A stretch of DNA of 64,000 nucleotides from Xenorhabdus lircayensis. Lineage in GTDB: Bacteria > Pseudomonadota > Gammaproteobacteria > Enterobacterales > Enterobacteriaceae. Position numbers and translations under genes: made by a program. The notes beneath the pieces are model-generated. The model did not search any database. It was not told the origin of the DNA and saw nothing but the letters and a program-made list of their open reading frames with translations. Below are positions 33,781 through 43,984 of the stretch, piece after piece (position 1 is the stretch's first letter; each line of letters opens with the position of its first letter). Where the stretch lies: contig NZ_JACOII010000053.1 of assembly GCF_016306625.1 (NCBI RefSeq), forward strand, positions 1 through 64,000. The letters are read 5' to 3'.

Positions 33781-34317
33781 CTAGCGCTTCTTCTTGGCTG
33801 TACTGGTACCCTCTCCGGCCAGTGCAGCCAATCGTTCCAATTTCCTTTTCAATTTTTCAGGGCTACGTTCAGCCAGCATCATTAACGTTTCTGCACTTTC
33901 ATGAGTCAGCTGGCGCTTTGGTAAATCCTGATTATCATTATTGGATGCCTTTATGGGTGATTTTGAGATGCCCTGTGCATTATTATCACACTTAACCATT
34001 AATGATGGATTAATCCTGATGTCGATTGATGATAAAGATGGTAGAATTTCGCTTCTCAGGGTAGAAAGCAAAACGGGGATTTCATAACGAAGTCGGGTCA
34101 TCCAGCCGGCATTTCCTGCTTCCAGTACCAGAATTTGTTTGCGATAATTGGCAACTCTGCACCATGGGTGCAACTGAGCAGGAAGTAAACTGAGAACGGC
34201 ACGATTGAGTTTCAATAATGCGATGGCATGTTTTTGAATCATCTGAAGTGGGCTTTTCCCGACAGTCGCAGCGTCTTCAAACAGCGTATCCAGTGATTGT
34301 GGGCGGTTATCTCGCAT
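33781..34317 (-). CDS. DciA-like DUF721 protein
   Basis: This is a 178-aa protein whose N-terminal 100 residues look like the DUF721/DciA domain: SLDTLF near the start, then LLKLNRAVLSLLPAQLHPWC and LEAGNAGWMTRLRYEIPVLL. The C-terminal 80 residues are polar and end in a basic AKKKR tail. DciA is the ancestral loader of the DnaB replicative helicase in bacteria that lack DnaC, and in Vibrio and Pseudomonas it lies near secA. E. coli lacks it between lpxC and secM. It is convergent with lpxC and divergent from secM. Whether this copy is functional cannot be read from sequence. Confidence 0.75.
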   Translation of the reverse strand: MRDNRPQSLDTLFEDAATVGKSPLQMIQKHAIALLKLNRAVLSLLPAQLHPWCRVANYRKQILVLEAGNAGWMTRLRYEIPVLLSTLRSEILPSLSSIDIRINPSLMVKCDNNAQGISKSPIKASNNDNQDLPKRQLTHESAETLMMLAERSPEKLKRKLERLAALAGEGTSTAKKKR

Positions 34318-34355
34318 AATATAAAGCAGTTCCAGTATTTATTAATGAAGGGTTA

Positions 34356-34910
34356 ATGAGTATTTTAAATCTTTGGCGACAATTTGGTAGGCGTTATTTT
34401 TGGTCTCACCTTTTACTGGGCATGGTTGCCACAGGAATTGGTGTTCCGACTGTTTTCGCCGGAGTAGCAGAAAGTCTCCCCCATACGAATACTTCTTCTG
34501 CCCAAGGAAACCAAAATCAAGCGTTTTCCTCGTTTGAGCACTTATTTCAATTACACTTGTTTCAATTAAAAAGTGCCCAGCGTCAGCCTTCGAATTATTT
34601 AAATTACTGGCAGCAACATGCTGTTCGTAACGTCATCCGTCAACTTTCTTTTGCTTTTTCGATTACGGAACCTGTCAGGTACGAAGTAGCAAAAGAAAGT
34701 ACCCGGATTTCCTCTCCATCCATGCAACAACTTATGTTGGATACGTTGCATGCCATGTTGACACAAACATCAACGCCATTTGATGAAGCTAGTTCAGATG
34801 TTGCGATGGTGCTGGCTATTCTTCCTGATACCCACACTCCAGCACTCTGGGTAGCTAAAATTCAGGGAATTAGGGCTGGGCCAATGTCCAATCATTTATC
34901 TTTACTTTAA
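34356..34910 (+). CDS. secM: Secretion monitor SecM
   Basis: SecM is a translation-arrest peptide that controls secA translation on the same mRNA. It is 184 aa long. An N-terminal export signal (basic start, hydrophobic residues about 16-35, ending VFAG) is followed by a poorly conserved body. The arrest sequence TPALWVAKIQGIRAGP lies at about residues 161-176. Relative to the E. coli motif, the Trp and the QGIRAGP block are kept, but the position of Phe150 appears to be His. The tail after the arrest proline is 8 residues (MSNHLSLL), longer than in E. coli. Confidence 0.92.
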   Translation: MSILNLWRQFGRRYFWSHLLLGMVATGIGVPTVFAGVAESLPHTNTSSAQGNQNQAFSSFEHLFQLHLFQLKSAQRQPSNYLNYWQQHAVRNVIRQLSFAFSITEPVRYEVAKESTRISSPSMQQLMLDTLHAMLTQTSTPFDEASSDVAMVLAILPDTHTPALWVAKIQGIRAGPMSNHLSLL

Positions 34911-35002
34911 TGCTTCTGGCTTATTTAATCTGATTGAATAAGCCAGTTTTTAAGAAATGATTGGTTGGCTATAACAATAGCCCTATCTGAGATGTACTAA
35001 TT

Positions 35003-37711
35003 ATGCTGATTAAATTACTGACTAAAATTTTTGGTAGCCGTAATGACCGTACCTTGCGTCGTTTGCGTAAAGGGGTTGAGGTGATCAACCGCATGGAGCC
35101 GGATTTTGAAAAACTCTCTGATGAAGAACTGAAAGCGAAAACGGAGCAGTTCCGTGCTCGCTTGAAAGAAGGGGAATCACTGGAAAAAATTCTGCCAGAA
35201 GCCTTTGCTACTGTGCGTGAAGCCAGTAAGCGTGTATTTGGCATGCGTCACTTTGATGTGCAGTTGTTGGGCGGAATGGTATTGAATGAACGCTGCATAG
35301 CGGAGATGCGTACCGGTGAAGGTAAAACGCTGACAGCAACATTGCCTGCTTATCTTAACGCCTTAACTGGGCGAGGTGTCCATGTTGTTACCGTGAACGA
35401 CTATCTGGCACAGCGTGATGCCGAGAATAACCGACCCCTGTTTGAGTTTCTTGGCCTGAGTGTGGGGATTAACTTACCGGGTATGCCAGCTCCGGCAAAA
35501 CGTGAAGCCTATGCCGCAGACATTACTTACGGAACCAACAATGAGTATGGTTTCGACTATCTGCGTGACAACATGGCGTTTAGTCCAGAAGAGCGAGTTC
35601 AACGCAAACTGCATTATGCGCTGGTGGACGAAGTGGACTCCATTCTGATCGATGAAGCTCGTACGCCATTGATCATTTCAGGGCCTGCGGAAGATAGCTC
35701 TGAGCTTTATATCAAAGTGGACAAACTGATCCCGAAACTGATCCGTCAAGAAAAAGAGGACTCAGATACTTTCCAAGGTGAAGGTCATTTCTCTGTTGAT
35801 GAAAAAACACGTCAAGTCAACTTGACCGAGCGTGGTCTGGTGTTGGTTGAAGAATTGCTGGTGGATGCCAAGATGATGGATGAAGGCGAATCTCTGTATT
35901 CACCGACCAACATCATGCTGATGCACCATGTGACGGCAGCTCTGCGTGCCCATGTCCTGTTTACCCGCGATGTAGACTATATCGTTAAAGATGGCGAAGT
36001 CATCATTGTTGACGAACATACTGGGCGTACCATGCAGGGGCGTCGCTGGTCTGATGGTCTGCATCAGGCAGTGGAAGCTAAAGAAGGTGTTGAAATTCAG
36101 AATGAAAACCAGACACTGGCTTCAATCACGTTCCAGAACTATTTCCGCATATATGAAAAATTGGCTGGGATGACGGGAACCGCCGACACCGAAGCCTTTG
36201 AATTCAGCTCCATTTATAAACTGGATACCATCGTCGTTCCAACCAACCGTCCAATGATCCGCCAAGATTTATCGGATCTGGTTTATATGACAGAAGCGGA
36301 AAAAATTGAGGCGATCATTGAAGATATCAGAGAGCGTACAAGCAATGGTCAGCCAGTGCTGGTGGGGACAATTTCGATTGAGAAATCAGAACTCGTTTCT
36401 AATGCATTAACTCAAGCGGGTATTGCACATAACGTCTTGAACGCGAAATTCCATGCAATGGAAGCAGACATCATCGCTCAGGCTGGTCAGGCCAGCACGG
36501 TGACTATTGCGACCAACATGGCGGGACGTGGTACAGATATTGTGTTGGGCGGAAGCTGGCAGACAGAAATTGCCAAACTGAACGAGCCAACTGAAGAACA
36601 AATCGAGAAAATTAAAACTGCATGGCAAGAGCGCCATGATGCGGTATTAGCAGCTGGCGGCTTACATATTGTCGGTACAGAGCGCCATGAATCACGCCGT
36701 ATTGATAACCAGTTACGTGGCCGTGCAGGGCGTCAGGGGGATGCGGGTTCTTCGCGCTTCTATCTCTCAATGGAAGACTCTTTGATGCGTATTTTTGCTT
36801 CAGATCGCGTCACCGGCATGATGCGTAAACTTGGTATGCAACCGGGTGAAGCGATTGAGCATCCATGGGTTACCAAAGCGATTGCCAATGCCCAGCGTAA
36901 AGTTGAAAGCCGTAACTTTGATATCCGTAAGCAATTGCTGGAATATGATGATGTTGCCAATGATCAGCGCCGTGCAATTTATGCCCAGCGTAACGACTTG
37001 CTTGATGTGCGTGATGTCAGCGAAACCATTGCCAGCATTCGTGAAGATGTCTTCAAGGTAACGATTGATGCCTATATCCCGCCACAATCACTGGAAGAAA
37101 TGTGGGATGTTGAAGGCTTGCAGGAGCGCTTAGCCAACGATTTCGATCTGGATATGCCGATCAAGGAATGGCTGGACAAGGAACCGGAATTGCACGAAGA
37201 AACACTGCGTGAACGTATTCTTGAGAAGGCGATTGAGGTTTATAAACAGAAAGAAGAAATCGTCAGTGCAGAAATGATGCGTAACTTTGAAAAAGGCATC
37301 ATGTTGCAAACTTTGGATACGCTGTGGAAAGAACATTTGGCAGCGATGGATTACCTGCGTCAAGGTATTCATCTGCGTGGTTATGCACAAAAAGATCCAA
37401 AACAAGAATACAAGCGTGAATCTTTTGCCATGTTTGCAAATATGCTGGAATCACTGAAATATGAAGTGATTAGCACCTTGAGCAAAGTTCAAGTCAGAAT
37501 GCCAGAAGAAGTCGAAGCGCTTGAGCAGCAACGTCGTGAGGACGCAGAACGTTTGGCAAGACAGCAGCATCTTAGCCACGAAGTGGAACAGGGGGCGTTG
37601 ATGTCAGAAGCGGAAGCACAGCTGGCAAATGGGGAGCGTAAAGTTGGACGTAACGATCCTTGCCCGTGTGGTTCTGGCAAGAAATATAAGCATTGCCACG
37701 GCCGCTTATAA
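35003..37711 (+). CDS. secA: Preprotein translocase ATPase SecA
   Basis: SecA is the motor of the Sec export channel. It has 902 aa. Walker A is [17 protein letters not shown] (about residue 102), Walker B is [19 protein letters not shown], helicase-like motifs include [14 protein letters not shown] and [15 protein letters not shown], and the C-terminal zinc finger is [14 protein letters not shown], which binds SecB and lipids. It lies 92 bp after secM; the intervening AT-rich stem region and the secA start are where SecM arrest would act. Confidence 0.98.
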   Translation: MLIKLLTKIFGSRNDRTLRRLRKGVEVINRMEPDFEKLSDEELKAKTEQFRARLKEGESLEKILPEAFATVREASKRVFGMRHFDVQLLGGMVLNERCIAEMRTGEGKTLTATLPAYLNALTGRGVHVVTVNDYLAQRDAENNRPLFEFLGLSVGINLPGMPAPAKREAYAADITYGTNNEYGFDYLRDNMAFSPEERVQRKLHYALVDEVDSILIDEARTPLIISGPAEDSSELYIKVDKLIPKLIRQEKEDSDTFQGEGHFSVDEKTRQVNLTERGLVLVEELLVDAKMMDEGESLYSPTNIMLMHHVTAALRAHVLFTRDVDYIVKDGEVIIVDEHTGRTMQGRRWSDGLHQAVEAKEGVEIQNENQTLASITFQNYFRIYEKLAGMTGTADTEAFEFSSIYKLDTIVVPTNRPMIRQDLSDLVYMTEAEKIEAIIEDIRERTSNGQPVLVGTISIEKSELVSNALTQAGIAHNVLNAKFHAMEADIIAQAGQASTVTIATNMAGRGTDIVLGGSWQTEIAKLNEPTEEQIEKIKTAWQERHDAVLAAGGLHIVGTERHESRRIDNQLRGRAGRQGDAGSSRFYLSMEDSLMRIFASDRVTGMMRKLGMQPGEAIEHPWVTKAIANAQRKVESRNFDIRKQLLEYDDVANDQRRAIYAQRNDLLDVRDVSETIASIREDVFKVTIDAYIPPQSLEEMWDVEGLQERLANDFDLDMPIKEWLDKEPELHEETLRERILEKAIEVYKQKEEIVSAEMMRNFEKGIMLQTLDTLWKEHLAAMDYLRQGIHLRGYAQKDPKQEYKRESFAMFANMLESLKYEVISTLSKVQVRMPEEVEALEQQRREDAERLARQQHLSHEVEQGALMSEAEAQLANGERKVGRNDPCPCGSGKKYKHCHGRL

Positions 37712-37729
37712 TTAAGCTAAGTCAATAGC

Positions 37730-37752
37730 GCCAGTGGTGAACTGCCACTGGC
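37730..37752 (+). terminator. Hairpin after secA
   Basis: GCCAGTGG and CCACTGGC form an 8-bp stem 19 bp after the secA stop. The T tail is weak, so termination strength is unsure. Confidence 0.45.
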
Positions 37753-37811
37753 TGGTTTAGCAAAAGTCCTTAAATCTGATTCTGCCAAGAATGTTCTTCA
37801 AGGAACGTTGC

Positions 37812-37999
37812 TTAAGAAATAGATTTGAAGGCCAATTCCTGCATATTGCCTACACCTTCAATGAATTGGTCATCAGATAGCCGACAGGCTTCAGAGCTTT
37901 TTCTCGCGAATACGTAATTGTGCCAATCGAATACGGTAGCGATCTTCAGTCCGGCCTGGTGACTATAACTGAAAGTTATGCAGTGCGGATTGGTTTTTA
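37812..37999 (-). pseudogene. Unidentified C-terminal coding remnant
   Basis: A minus-strand open stretch without a start codon of its own reads HQAGLKIATVFDWHNYVFAR, continues through RKSSEACRLSDDQF and ends ELAFKSIS. I do not recognise the family. It lies directly downstream of the ABC-F remnant in the same strand, and may be part of the same decayed locus or of a neighbouring lost gene. Confidence 0.3.
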
Positions 38000-38307
38000 T
38001 CAAGAAATGAAAAATGTTGATCCATTAGGCGATATGAAGGCGTTACCCGCCAGAACACGTTCATTGGCACTCATGATTTTGGTCAGTCCTAGCATATCGG
38101 CGGTATTGCCGGCAAAAGATGCCAAGTCTTGTGATAAATATCCTACATCACAGAAATGCTTCACACTACCTTCTGTGGGAGATGTTTGTTGTGCCAGTAT
38201 CGATGCCAGCCAAGGTTTACCAATACCCGAAAATAAGGGAGTTACTTCACCAGAAAACTGATAGGCGATTTTTTTGCCTCGATCAATGATTGAACGTCAT
38301 ATTGCAT
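38000..38307 (-). pseudogene. ABC-F ATPase fragment (decayed)
   Basis: From an ATG at 38307 the minus strand reads MQYDVQSLIEAKKS, then a frameshift leads into GEVTPLFSG, GIGKPWLASILAQQTSPTEG (a damaged Walker A) and DVGYLSQDLASFAGNTADML, ending GLTKIMSANERVLAGNA before a stop. This order (glycine-lysine loop, TSGSV-like turn, YLPQ-like Q-loop, then LGVADKLAALRRILAG-like helix) is that of ABC-F proteins, which protect or regulate ribosomes. The middle of the Walker A region and everything after about 90 residues are missing. It lies between secA and mutT, where E. coli has no gene. Confidence 0.6.
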
Positions 38308-38535
38308 AAACGATGCTTCCTTAATCTTTAAAATAGTGGTTTTAATCTATTTATAGGTTAATTTCTTACACTGTTTGCCGTCTGTTTTTACATGATATGT
38401 TTTTGTATAGAGAGGTATTTGATAAAAAGCGATTAAATATTGAATGAAATACAAGTTTGCGATTTAAGCTAATTTTAATGTAGTCTGCAATAGATAATCA
38501 CCTAGGTTAAATAATAAACTGCAAGAAAAACAATT

Positions 38536-38940
38536 ATGGAAAAAAAACATCTGCGTATTGCGGCAGGCATCATTAAAAATAGCAATGATCAAATTTTTAT
38601 CACTCAGCGTAGTGCTGATTCACATATGGGCGGTTTTTGGGAATTTCCCGGAGGGAAACTTGAACAGGGAGAGACGCCTGAACAGGCATTGATTAGAGAA
38701 TTAAAGGAAGAAGTTGGGATCACGGTAACTCATTGTGAATTGGTGGATACCATCACACATGAGTTTCCTGACAGAAATATCACACTCTACTTTTTTCTAG
38801 CCGATGAATGGGAAAATGAACCATTTGGTAAAGAAGGACAGCCTTTCCGCTGGGTTTTGCAATCAGAATTAATTGCTGATGAATTCCCGCCTGCAAATCG
38901 TAGTATTGTCGCTTTTTTGACTAAAAATGGCTCTCATTAA
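38536..38940 (+). CDS. mutT: 8-oxo-dGTP diphosphatase MutT
   Basis: MutT hydrolyses 8-oxo-dGTP to prevent A:T to C:G transversions. It has 134 aa. The Nudix box is intact: GGKLEQGETPEQALIRELKE followed by EVG, with the REXXEE core reading RELKEE. The ATG follows an AAGAAAAA stretch. Its place after secA is conserved, but here an 824-bp gap with gene remnants separates them. Confidence 0.97.
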   Translation: MEKKHLRIAAGIIKNSNDQIFITQRSADSHMGGFWEFPGGKLEQGETPEQALIRELKEEVGITVTHCELVDTITHEFPDRNITLYFFLADEWENEPFGKEGQPFRWVLQSELIADEFPPANRSIVAFLTKNGSH

Positions 38941-38984
38941 GAAACTGGTATCACTCTTTTAAGTTGATCCATTTTTAGATAATC

Positions 38985-39026
38985 ACATCGCAGCAGTACC
39001 AAATAAAATCGGTGCTGCCGCGATGT
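38985..39026. terminator. Long hairpin between convergent mutT and yacG
   Basis: Arms 38985-39000 and 39011-39026 pair at 14 of 16 positions with a 10-nt loop. It is placed to end both converging transcripts. Confidence 0.6.
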
Positions 39027-39039
39027 AATCTAAGTGATA

Positions 39040-39237
39040 TTACTGATCCGGTTCTTCGCTCCAGCTATCATTTTCTGAGCTGTCGCTCTGACTCAATATT
39101 TTCTTTTCTTCGCTGGCCCATTCGCCCAAGTCGATTAATTGGCAACGTTTGCTGCAAAATGGGCGATATGGGCTAATTTCGCCCCATATTACTGTGTTGC
39201 CACATGTCGGGCATTCGACAGTTAATACTTCAGACAT
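39040..39237 (-). CDS. yacG: DNA gyrase inhibitor YacG
   Basis: YacG is a small zinc-ribbon protein reported to inhibit DNA gyrase. It has 65 aa from the ATG at 39237, which matches the E. coli start and follows GGGGGAAAGG. Four zinc cysteines are in CPTCG and CSKRC, followed by [12 protein letters not shown] and an acidic, disordered tail. It is in an operon with zapD and coaE. Confidence 0.96.
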   Translation of the reverse strand: MSEVLTVECPTCGNTVIWGEISPYRPFCSKRCQLIDLGEWASEEKKILSQSDSSENDSWSEEPDQ

Positions 39238-39274
39238 CTTATTTTCCTTTCCCCCTGTTAATTTGAAGGCCATG

Positions 39275-40033
39275 TTAACAGCAGGCTAATTCAAATGACA
39301 AATGGGCAGGTACAACACCATTCTCATTATCCATTGGTAAAAAACGAATGGCGAAACGTGTCTTGTAGCCAGAGACTTGTGGATAAACCAATGCATTCAT
39401 CGCGACATCTAATTTTAATCTCAGTAGATCTGCCTCATCAGCATTTCCCTGATAGAATCCATTGTGACTGGTTTTAGGGGTGAATACTGCGGAGTGGCGA
39501 ATGAGCTCCAGAATGCTTTCTAATGCTTGTTGTAATGGACGAAGGCTGTCTAACCAGGTTTTGACGGATTCATCCCTGATAGACTGTGGCAAATGTAGCC
39601 ACAAATGCAATGTCGGCAAATCAAAGCTACAACATCCTCCAGGGATACTAAGCCGTTGACGCACCATACTGATAATGCGGTCTTCTTTGATATATTGGCT
39701 GAGTCGGGGAGCTTGATTCAAGGCAGTACTGCGCTCTTTAAGCTGCTCTGCCAAACTATGGATCATGGCAGTATCGGCATTGGGAGCACCGAGCCACAGT
39801 TTTAATTTTGCCTGCTGGCGATCCAGCTCTTTCAATAATTCAGAACGGACTTCACCCCGTTCTAGGATCTCAATTAATTCGGCAATTGTACGAAAAAACG
39901 CGAGGCTACTTGCCTGAGAATCCAAATGGCGTTGTTTTTCCAACTGTTGTAGTGAAGACTCAATCCTCAACCATGAACGCATTTTTTCATTGAGTGGATG
40001 TTCAAAAATAATAGTAGAGGTTGCATCACTCAT
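39275..40033 (-). CDS. zapD: Cell division protein ZapD
   Basis: ZapD is a Z-ring-associated protein that binds the FtsZ C-terminal peptide and cross-links filaments. It has 252 aa with family blocks [31 protein letters not shown] and [20 protein letters not shown]. The start overlaps the coaE stop by eight bases. Confidence 0.96.
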   Translation of the reverse strand: MSDATSTIIFEHPLNEKMRSWLRIESSLQQLEKQRHLDSQASSLAFFRTIAELIEILERGEVRSELLKELDRQQAKLKLWLGAPNADTAMIHSLAEQLKERSTALNQAPRLSQYIKEDRIISMVRQRLSIPGGCCSFDLPTLHLWLHLPQSIRDESVKTWLDSLRPLQQALESILELIRHSAVFTPKTSHNGFYQGNADEADLLRLKLDVAMNALVYPQVSGYKTRFAIRFLPMDNENGVVPAHLSFELACC

Positions 40034-40649
40034 TACGGTTTTCCTGTCTGGCTGATTTTGCTTGTTTTAAATACTGTTGATGTAATTCGACCACTTGGGA
40101 GGTAATATCTTGTTCGCTGTGGTGGTTAAAGATGACATCATCTGCCTTTTCCAGTCTGGCCTGACGGCTGGCCTGTGCAGCCAGAATATTTTCGACTTGC
40201 TCACGACTTACGCCATCGCGAGCCATTGTTCGATCAATCTGTACTTCTGGCGGGACATCAACAACCAAAATACGGTCTGCCAAATACATTAAACTATTTT
40301 CAATTAACAAAGGAACCACCCAAATGACATAGGGAGCGGTAACTTGGTTTAATTGTCGTTGGGTTTCTGTTTGTATCAGTGGATGCAAAAGTGCATTGAT
40401 CCACTGTTTTTCTTCCGGTGCAGCAAAAATTTTCTGGCGCAGCCGTGCGCGGTTAAGACTGCCATCAGACAATAATATATCAGGGCTGAAGTGCTCTGCG
40501 ATTGCCTGCAATGCGGGGGTGTCTGGAGTAACAACTTCTCTGGCAATAATGTCGGCATCAACAATCGGGACACCAAGGGATGAAAATACATTAGAAATAG
40601 TCGTTTTACCGCTACCAATTCCACCTGTGAGTGCAACAATATAAGTCAT
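40026..40649 (-). CDS. coaE: Dephospho-CoA kinase CoaE
   Basis: CoaE carries out the last step of coenzyme A synthesis, phosphorylation of dephospho-CoA. It is 207 aa from the ATG at 40649, where the family N-terminus [17 protein letters not shown] with the P-loop begins and AGGGATGGA precedes. An upstream in-frame extension to 40769 is unconserved and rejected. E. coli has guaC between coaE and hofC; it is absent here. Confidence 0.96.
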   Translation of the reverse strand: MTYIVALTGGIGSGKTTISNVFSSLGVPIVDADIIAREVVTPDTPALQAIAEHFSPDILLSDGSLNRARLRQKIFAAPEEKQWINALLHPLIQTETQRQLNQVTAPYVIWVVPLLIENSLMYLADRILVVDVPPEVQIDRTMARDGVSREQVENILAAQASRQARLEKADDVIFNHHSEQDITSQVVELHQQYLKQAKSARQENRNE

Positions 40650-40781
40650 TCCATCCCTTAAAATATTTCTGATAGCATAATTAAATTGTAACTCAAGGGA
40701 GACTGATGGGCTATAAACAAACGCGTATAATTCCTGCTTTTGCGGCTTCAAGAAAAGATAACGAAACATGTAAATATCTTG

Positions 40782-41981
40782 TTACGTCAATATTGCACCT
40801 AATTGAAAAATAGGCAGATACATAGCCAACAATAATAGACCAACAATCAGTGCCATTATCAGCATCAATAGAGGTTCAAGTAATTGAACTAGACTATCAG
40901 CAAGGTTGATGGATTTTTCTTGATACCATTTTGCAAGATTAAATAAAAATAATTCTAACTCTCCTGATTCTTCACCTATCGTAACAAATTGTTGACATAG
41001 CGAAGGGAAATACGCTGCTTTTTTTAATGCATCACTCATTGGAACGCCTTGTTGGATCTGCCTATGCAGACTTTTTACGCCTGCGATAAACACAGGGTGG
41101 TGAGTAGCATTTAGAGCGCATTCAAGCCCTGTAGTTAGTGTTAATCCTGCTTTTTGTGTCATAAACAGGATGTGGAATATTTGATTGGTCTGTTGATAAA
41201 TCGTGAGTTGCTTAAAAAGAGGGAGTTTCAGCAGGAGCATTTTTTCCTTTTTTTTCAATATTGGAAAGCGATGACGTAGCCATAGATAACCCATTAGCGA
41301 CATCAATATTATTATTAGTAGTAGTACACCATGTTGAATTAAGAAATCAGAACCTGATAAAACCCATTGTGTTAACAGAGGCAAGGAAGCATTAAACGAA
41401 GAATAGACTTGTCGAAATTCCGGTAGGACAAAAACCAACATCAGAATAATAACCAAGAAGGTCACAAAGGCGACAATCAAGGGATAGCGATAAGCCTTCT
41501 GCATTTTCTTCCGCAACGTATTCTGCTGTTCCAGCCGATTAATGATCAATTGGCAGCAGTTTTCGAGTTGGCCCGTTTGTTCTCCTACTGCGATAAGTTG
41601 GCAGAATAAAGGGGAAAACAACTTCGGATAGTGTTCCAGCGTTGTGGAGAATGATTCACCCTGACTAATTTTCTGAATTATATCCGTTAATACACATCGC
41701 CAGAGATCATATTTGCACTCTTGCAATAAGATAGCTAGCCCCCTGAGTAGGGGGATGCCCGATGACAATAACGTGCTTAATTGATGAATGAAATGTAGAC
41801 GATAAGCAATTTCTTTTTCGCTGTAATAAATAATTTTTTTACATTTAATGACATAGGGTTGCAACTCGAGATAGCTTAAGTGTTGGAATACACTTTTTTT
41901 GTTGTGGGCAATACTTTCTCCCTTTATGACCTTGCCTTTGCCGTTAATCGCTTGCCATTGATAAATAAATTCTATTTTCAT
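40782..41981 (-). CDS. hofC: Type IV pilus inner-membrane platform protein HofC (PilC family)
   Basis: HofC is a polytopic protein of the type IV pilus/type II secretion family that anchors the pilus assembly motor. It has 399 aa. Two GSPII_F domains are seen, each starting with a block like FIHQLSTLLSSGIPLLRGL and ILFMTQKAGLTLTTGLECAL. Membrane segments lie at about residues 168-190 and 217-235 and at the C-terminus. Its start overlaps the hofB stop by four bases. Confidence 0.93.
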   Translation of the reverse strand: MKIEFIYQWQAINGKGKVIKGESIAHNKKSVFQHLSYLELQPYVIKCKKIIYYSEKEIAYRLHFIHQLSTLLSSGIPLLRGLAILLQECKYDLWRCVLTDIIQKISQGESFSTTLEHYPKLFSPLFCQLIAVGEQTGQLENCCQLIINRLEQQNTLRKKMQKAYRYPLIVAFVTFLVIILMLVFVLPEFRQVYSSFNASLPLLTQWVLSGSDFLIQHGVLLLIIILMSLMGYLWLRHRFPILKKKEKMLLLKLPLFKQLTIYQQTNQIFHILFMTQKAGLTLTTGLECALNATHHPVFIAGVKSLHRQIQQGVPMSDALKKAAYFPSLCQQFVTIGEESGELELFLFNLAKWYQEKSINLADSLVQLLEPLLMLIMALIVGLLLLAMYLPIFQLGAILT

Positions 41982-43492
41982 TCTGTTTCATGGCCTGTAA
42001 TCTGATAAATCTCTTCAAGAGTAGTGATCCCTTTTTCCACTAATGCCAGCCCTGCCGAAAAAAGTGTTGAATCCTGCTGTGTGGCAAGTAAGCGTGAGAG
42101 ATTGGATTTTGAATGTTCAGACAGAGCTTGCTGGAGTTCTGGTTTGATTTCGAGGAATTCATAGATGGCTGTTCTGCCATAATAACCAGAAAAACAGTGG
42201 TCACAACCAACCGCATTCCATTTTTTTATGGTAGATGTGGGAGAGGTTTCTGTCTTATTGATAATATTAGGGACAATGGTGGGGCTACTGTCTTGTTGGC
42301 GACAATGGGGGCAGAGTTTACGAACCAGCCGCTGGGCAATAATCAATTTCACGCATGAGGCTGTAGTATAGCCAGCGATTCCCAGATTTTGCAGACGGGA
42401 TAAGGTATCGATGGTGGAATTAGTATGCAGTGTCGATAAAACCAAGTGGCCCGTTTGCGCTGCTTTCATCGATATTTCGGCGGTTTCATTGTCACGAATC
42501 TCACCAACCATAATGATATCGGGATCTTGCCGTAATAGTGCCCTGAGCACTTTGGCAAAATCAAGGCCAATCTTATTATTCACAGGCGTTTGGTTGATGC
42601 CATTCAACGGAATTTCAACAGGATCTTCGACACTACAGATATTCTTTTTAGCTTGGTTTAAATATTGTAGGCAGCTATAGAGTGTGACGGTTTTTCCGCT
42701 GCCGGTTGGGCCTGTTACCAAAATCATTCCTTGTGGTAAATGGATCTTCTGTTTTAAAAGTTGTAACTGTGATTCAGGTAAGCCAAGTTGTTCCAAGGAT
42801 AATTGGTGTATGGTATTTAAAATGCGCAGGACTATCTTTTCCCCATGTAATGTCGGTAGTGTTGATATGCGTATCGCATAGCTGTTTTTGCTGTCGCTCC
42901 AATCAAATTGCCCGTCCTGCGGTTGGCGTTTTTCAGCAATATTGAGCTTCGCCATGATTTTTAAGCGAGCAGGAATACTTGTATTCATTTGAGGTGGTGG
43001 GGTTTGCATGGCATGTAATATCCCATCAACTCTAATACGGATTTGATAGCTATGTTGAGAAGGTTCAAAGTGAATATCTGAGGCTCTTTTTTGTATTGAG
43101 GTTAATATTGTCTGATTAATTAATTGAATAACTGGTGTGTCTATATCCTCGTCACGGATATTGTTAGCTTGTATTGTATGATGACCGGGATAGGTGGTAT
43201 CCAGACTATCTATACGGTAAGGTTCCAAGTCATCATTTTCTGCACAGTGATTTTCTGCTGATATCAACGGTTTTTCCTGTGTCAGCATTGATTCTATTTT
43301 TGCTTGTGGCCAAATATCTACATTAACGATTAAGCCAGAAATAAAACGCAATGCAGCGATGAAGTCCTCATTAGGTGATTTACTACAGGCAATAGTAATA
43401 GTATGGAGTTCTTTTTTTATAATAATGGCCTGGTGTCGCTGGCACAGCTCGTTTATTTCTCTTTCCATTAAGAGATGTTCCTTATTTATCAT
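41978..43492 (-). CDS. hofB: Type IV pilus assembly ATPase HofB (PilB family)
   Basis: HofB is a hexameric secretion ATPase that powers pilin extrusion. It has 504 aa, somewhat longer than E. coli HofB. The Walker A is VTGPTGSGKTVTLYSCL, the Walker B is DPDIIMVGEIRDNETAEIS, the His box is GHLVLSTLHTNS, and the tetracysteine zinc motif is split into CPHC and CDHC before YYGRTAIYE. The operon is ppdD-hofB-hofC. Confidence 0.94.
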   Translation of the reverse strand: MINKEHLLMEREINELCQRHQAIIIKKELHTITIACSKSPNEDFIAALRFISGLIVNVDIWPQAKIESMLTQEKPLISAENHCAENDDLEPYRIDSLDTTYPGHHTIQANNIRDEDIDTPVIQLINQTILTSIQKRASDIHFEPSQHSYQIRIRVDGILHAMQTPPPQMNTSIPARLKIMAKLNIAEKRQPQDGQFDWSDSKNSYAIRISTLPTLHGEKIVLRILNTIHQLSLEQLGLPESQLQLLKQKIHLPQGMILVTGPTGSGKTVTLYSCLQYLNQAKKNICSVEDPVEIPLNGINQTPVNNKIGLDFAKVLRALLRQDPDIIMVGEIRDNETAEISMKAAQTGHLVLSTLHTNSTIDTLSRLQNLGIAGYTTASCVKLIIAQRLVRKLCPHCRQQDSSPTIVPNIINKTETSPTSTIKKWNAVGCDHCFSGYYGRTAIYEFLEIKPELQQALSEHSKSNLSRLLATQQDSTLFSAGLALVEKGITTLEEIYQITGHETE

Positions 43493-43561
43493 TCGTTATA
43501 TTCCTTTGATATGAATTAATTTAATAATTTTGTTTTTTTATGGCTATTTAAAAATAGATTT

Positions 43562-43984
43562 TTAAAATTTTAAAGTTTCCTGACATTTTAGTTTAAGTGA
43601 TTCATTTTTAGACTCACAAATGGTTTTCCATTGAGTTATACCTGTTTTTGTATCCTGAGTGGGTTTTAAAATAGCATTGAGTCCGTTGAGATTTTGTTGG
43701 CCTGCGATGGTTATTTCGCCATCTTTTACTGTGATAGTGCTGATATAACGGCTATTGTGACCTGATGGAATGGAGGCTTGACCTGAATGGCAATCTCTAT
43801 AATTTTCCGTTTCAAAACGACAAAGCTCTACACCAGATTTATAAGGCACAATAGCTTGCAGCATATCGGTTAATGCTGCTTTTTGGATATATCCCTGATA
43901 ACTGGGAATGGCAATCGCGCCAAGAATAGATACGATTGCCATAACAACCATCACTTCTATTAATGTAAATCCACTCTGATTCAT
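43562..43984 (-). CDS. ppdD: Major type IV pilin-like prepilin PpdD
   Basis: PpdD is a 140-aa type IVa pilin. The leader MNQSG is cut before Phe in the motif GFTLIEVMVVMAIVSILGA, with Glu5 of the mature protein present. The rest is a globular domain with four cysteines, two near residues 54 and 63 and two near the C-terminus, as in disulfide-stabilised pilins. A dedicated prepilin peptidase is not in this window. Confidence 0.93.
   Translation of the reverse strand: MNQSGFTLIEVMVVMAIVSILGAIAIPSYQGYIQKAALTDMLQAIVPYKSGVELCRFETENYRDCHSGQASIPSGHNSRYISTITVKDGEITIAGQQNLNGLNAILKPTQDTKTGITQWKTICESKNESLKLKCQETLKF

Noticed and set aside
37920-38261. 113-aa plus-strand open frame between secA and mutT
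   Set aside because: The opposite strand shows ABC-F-like remnants; the plus frame is their shadow.
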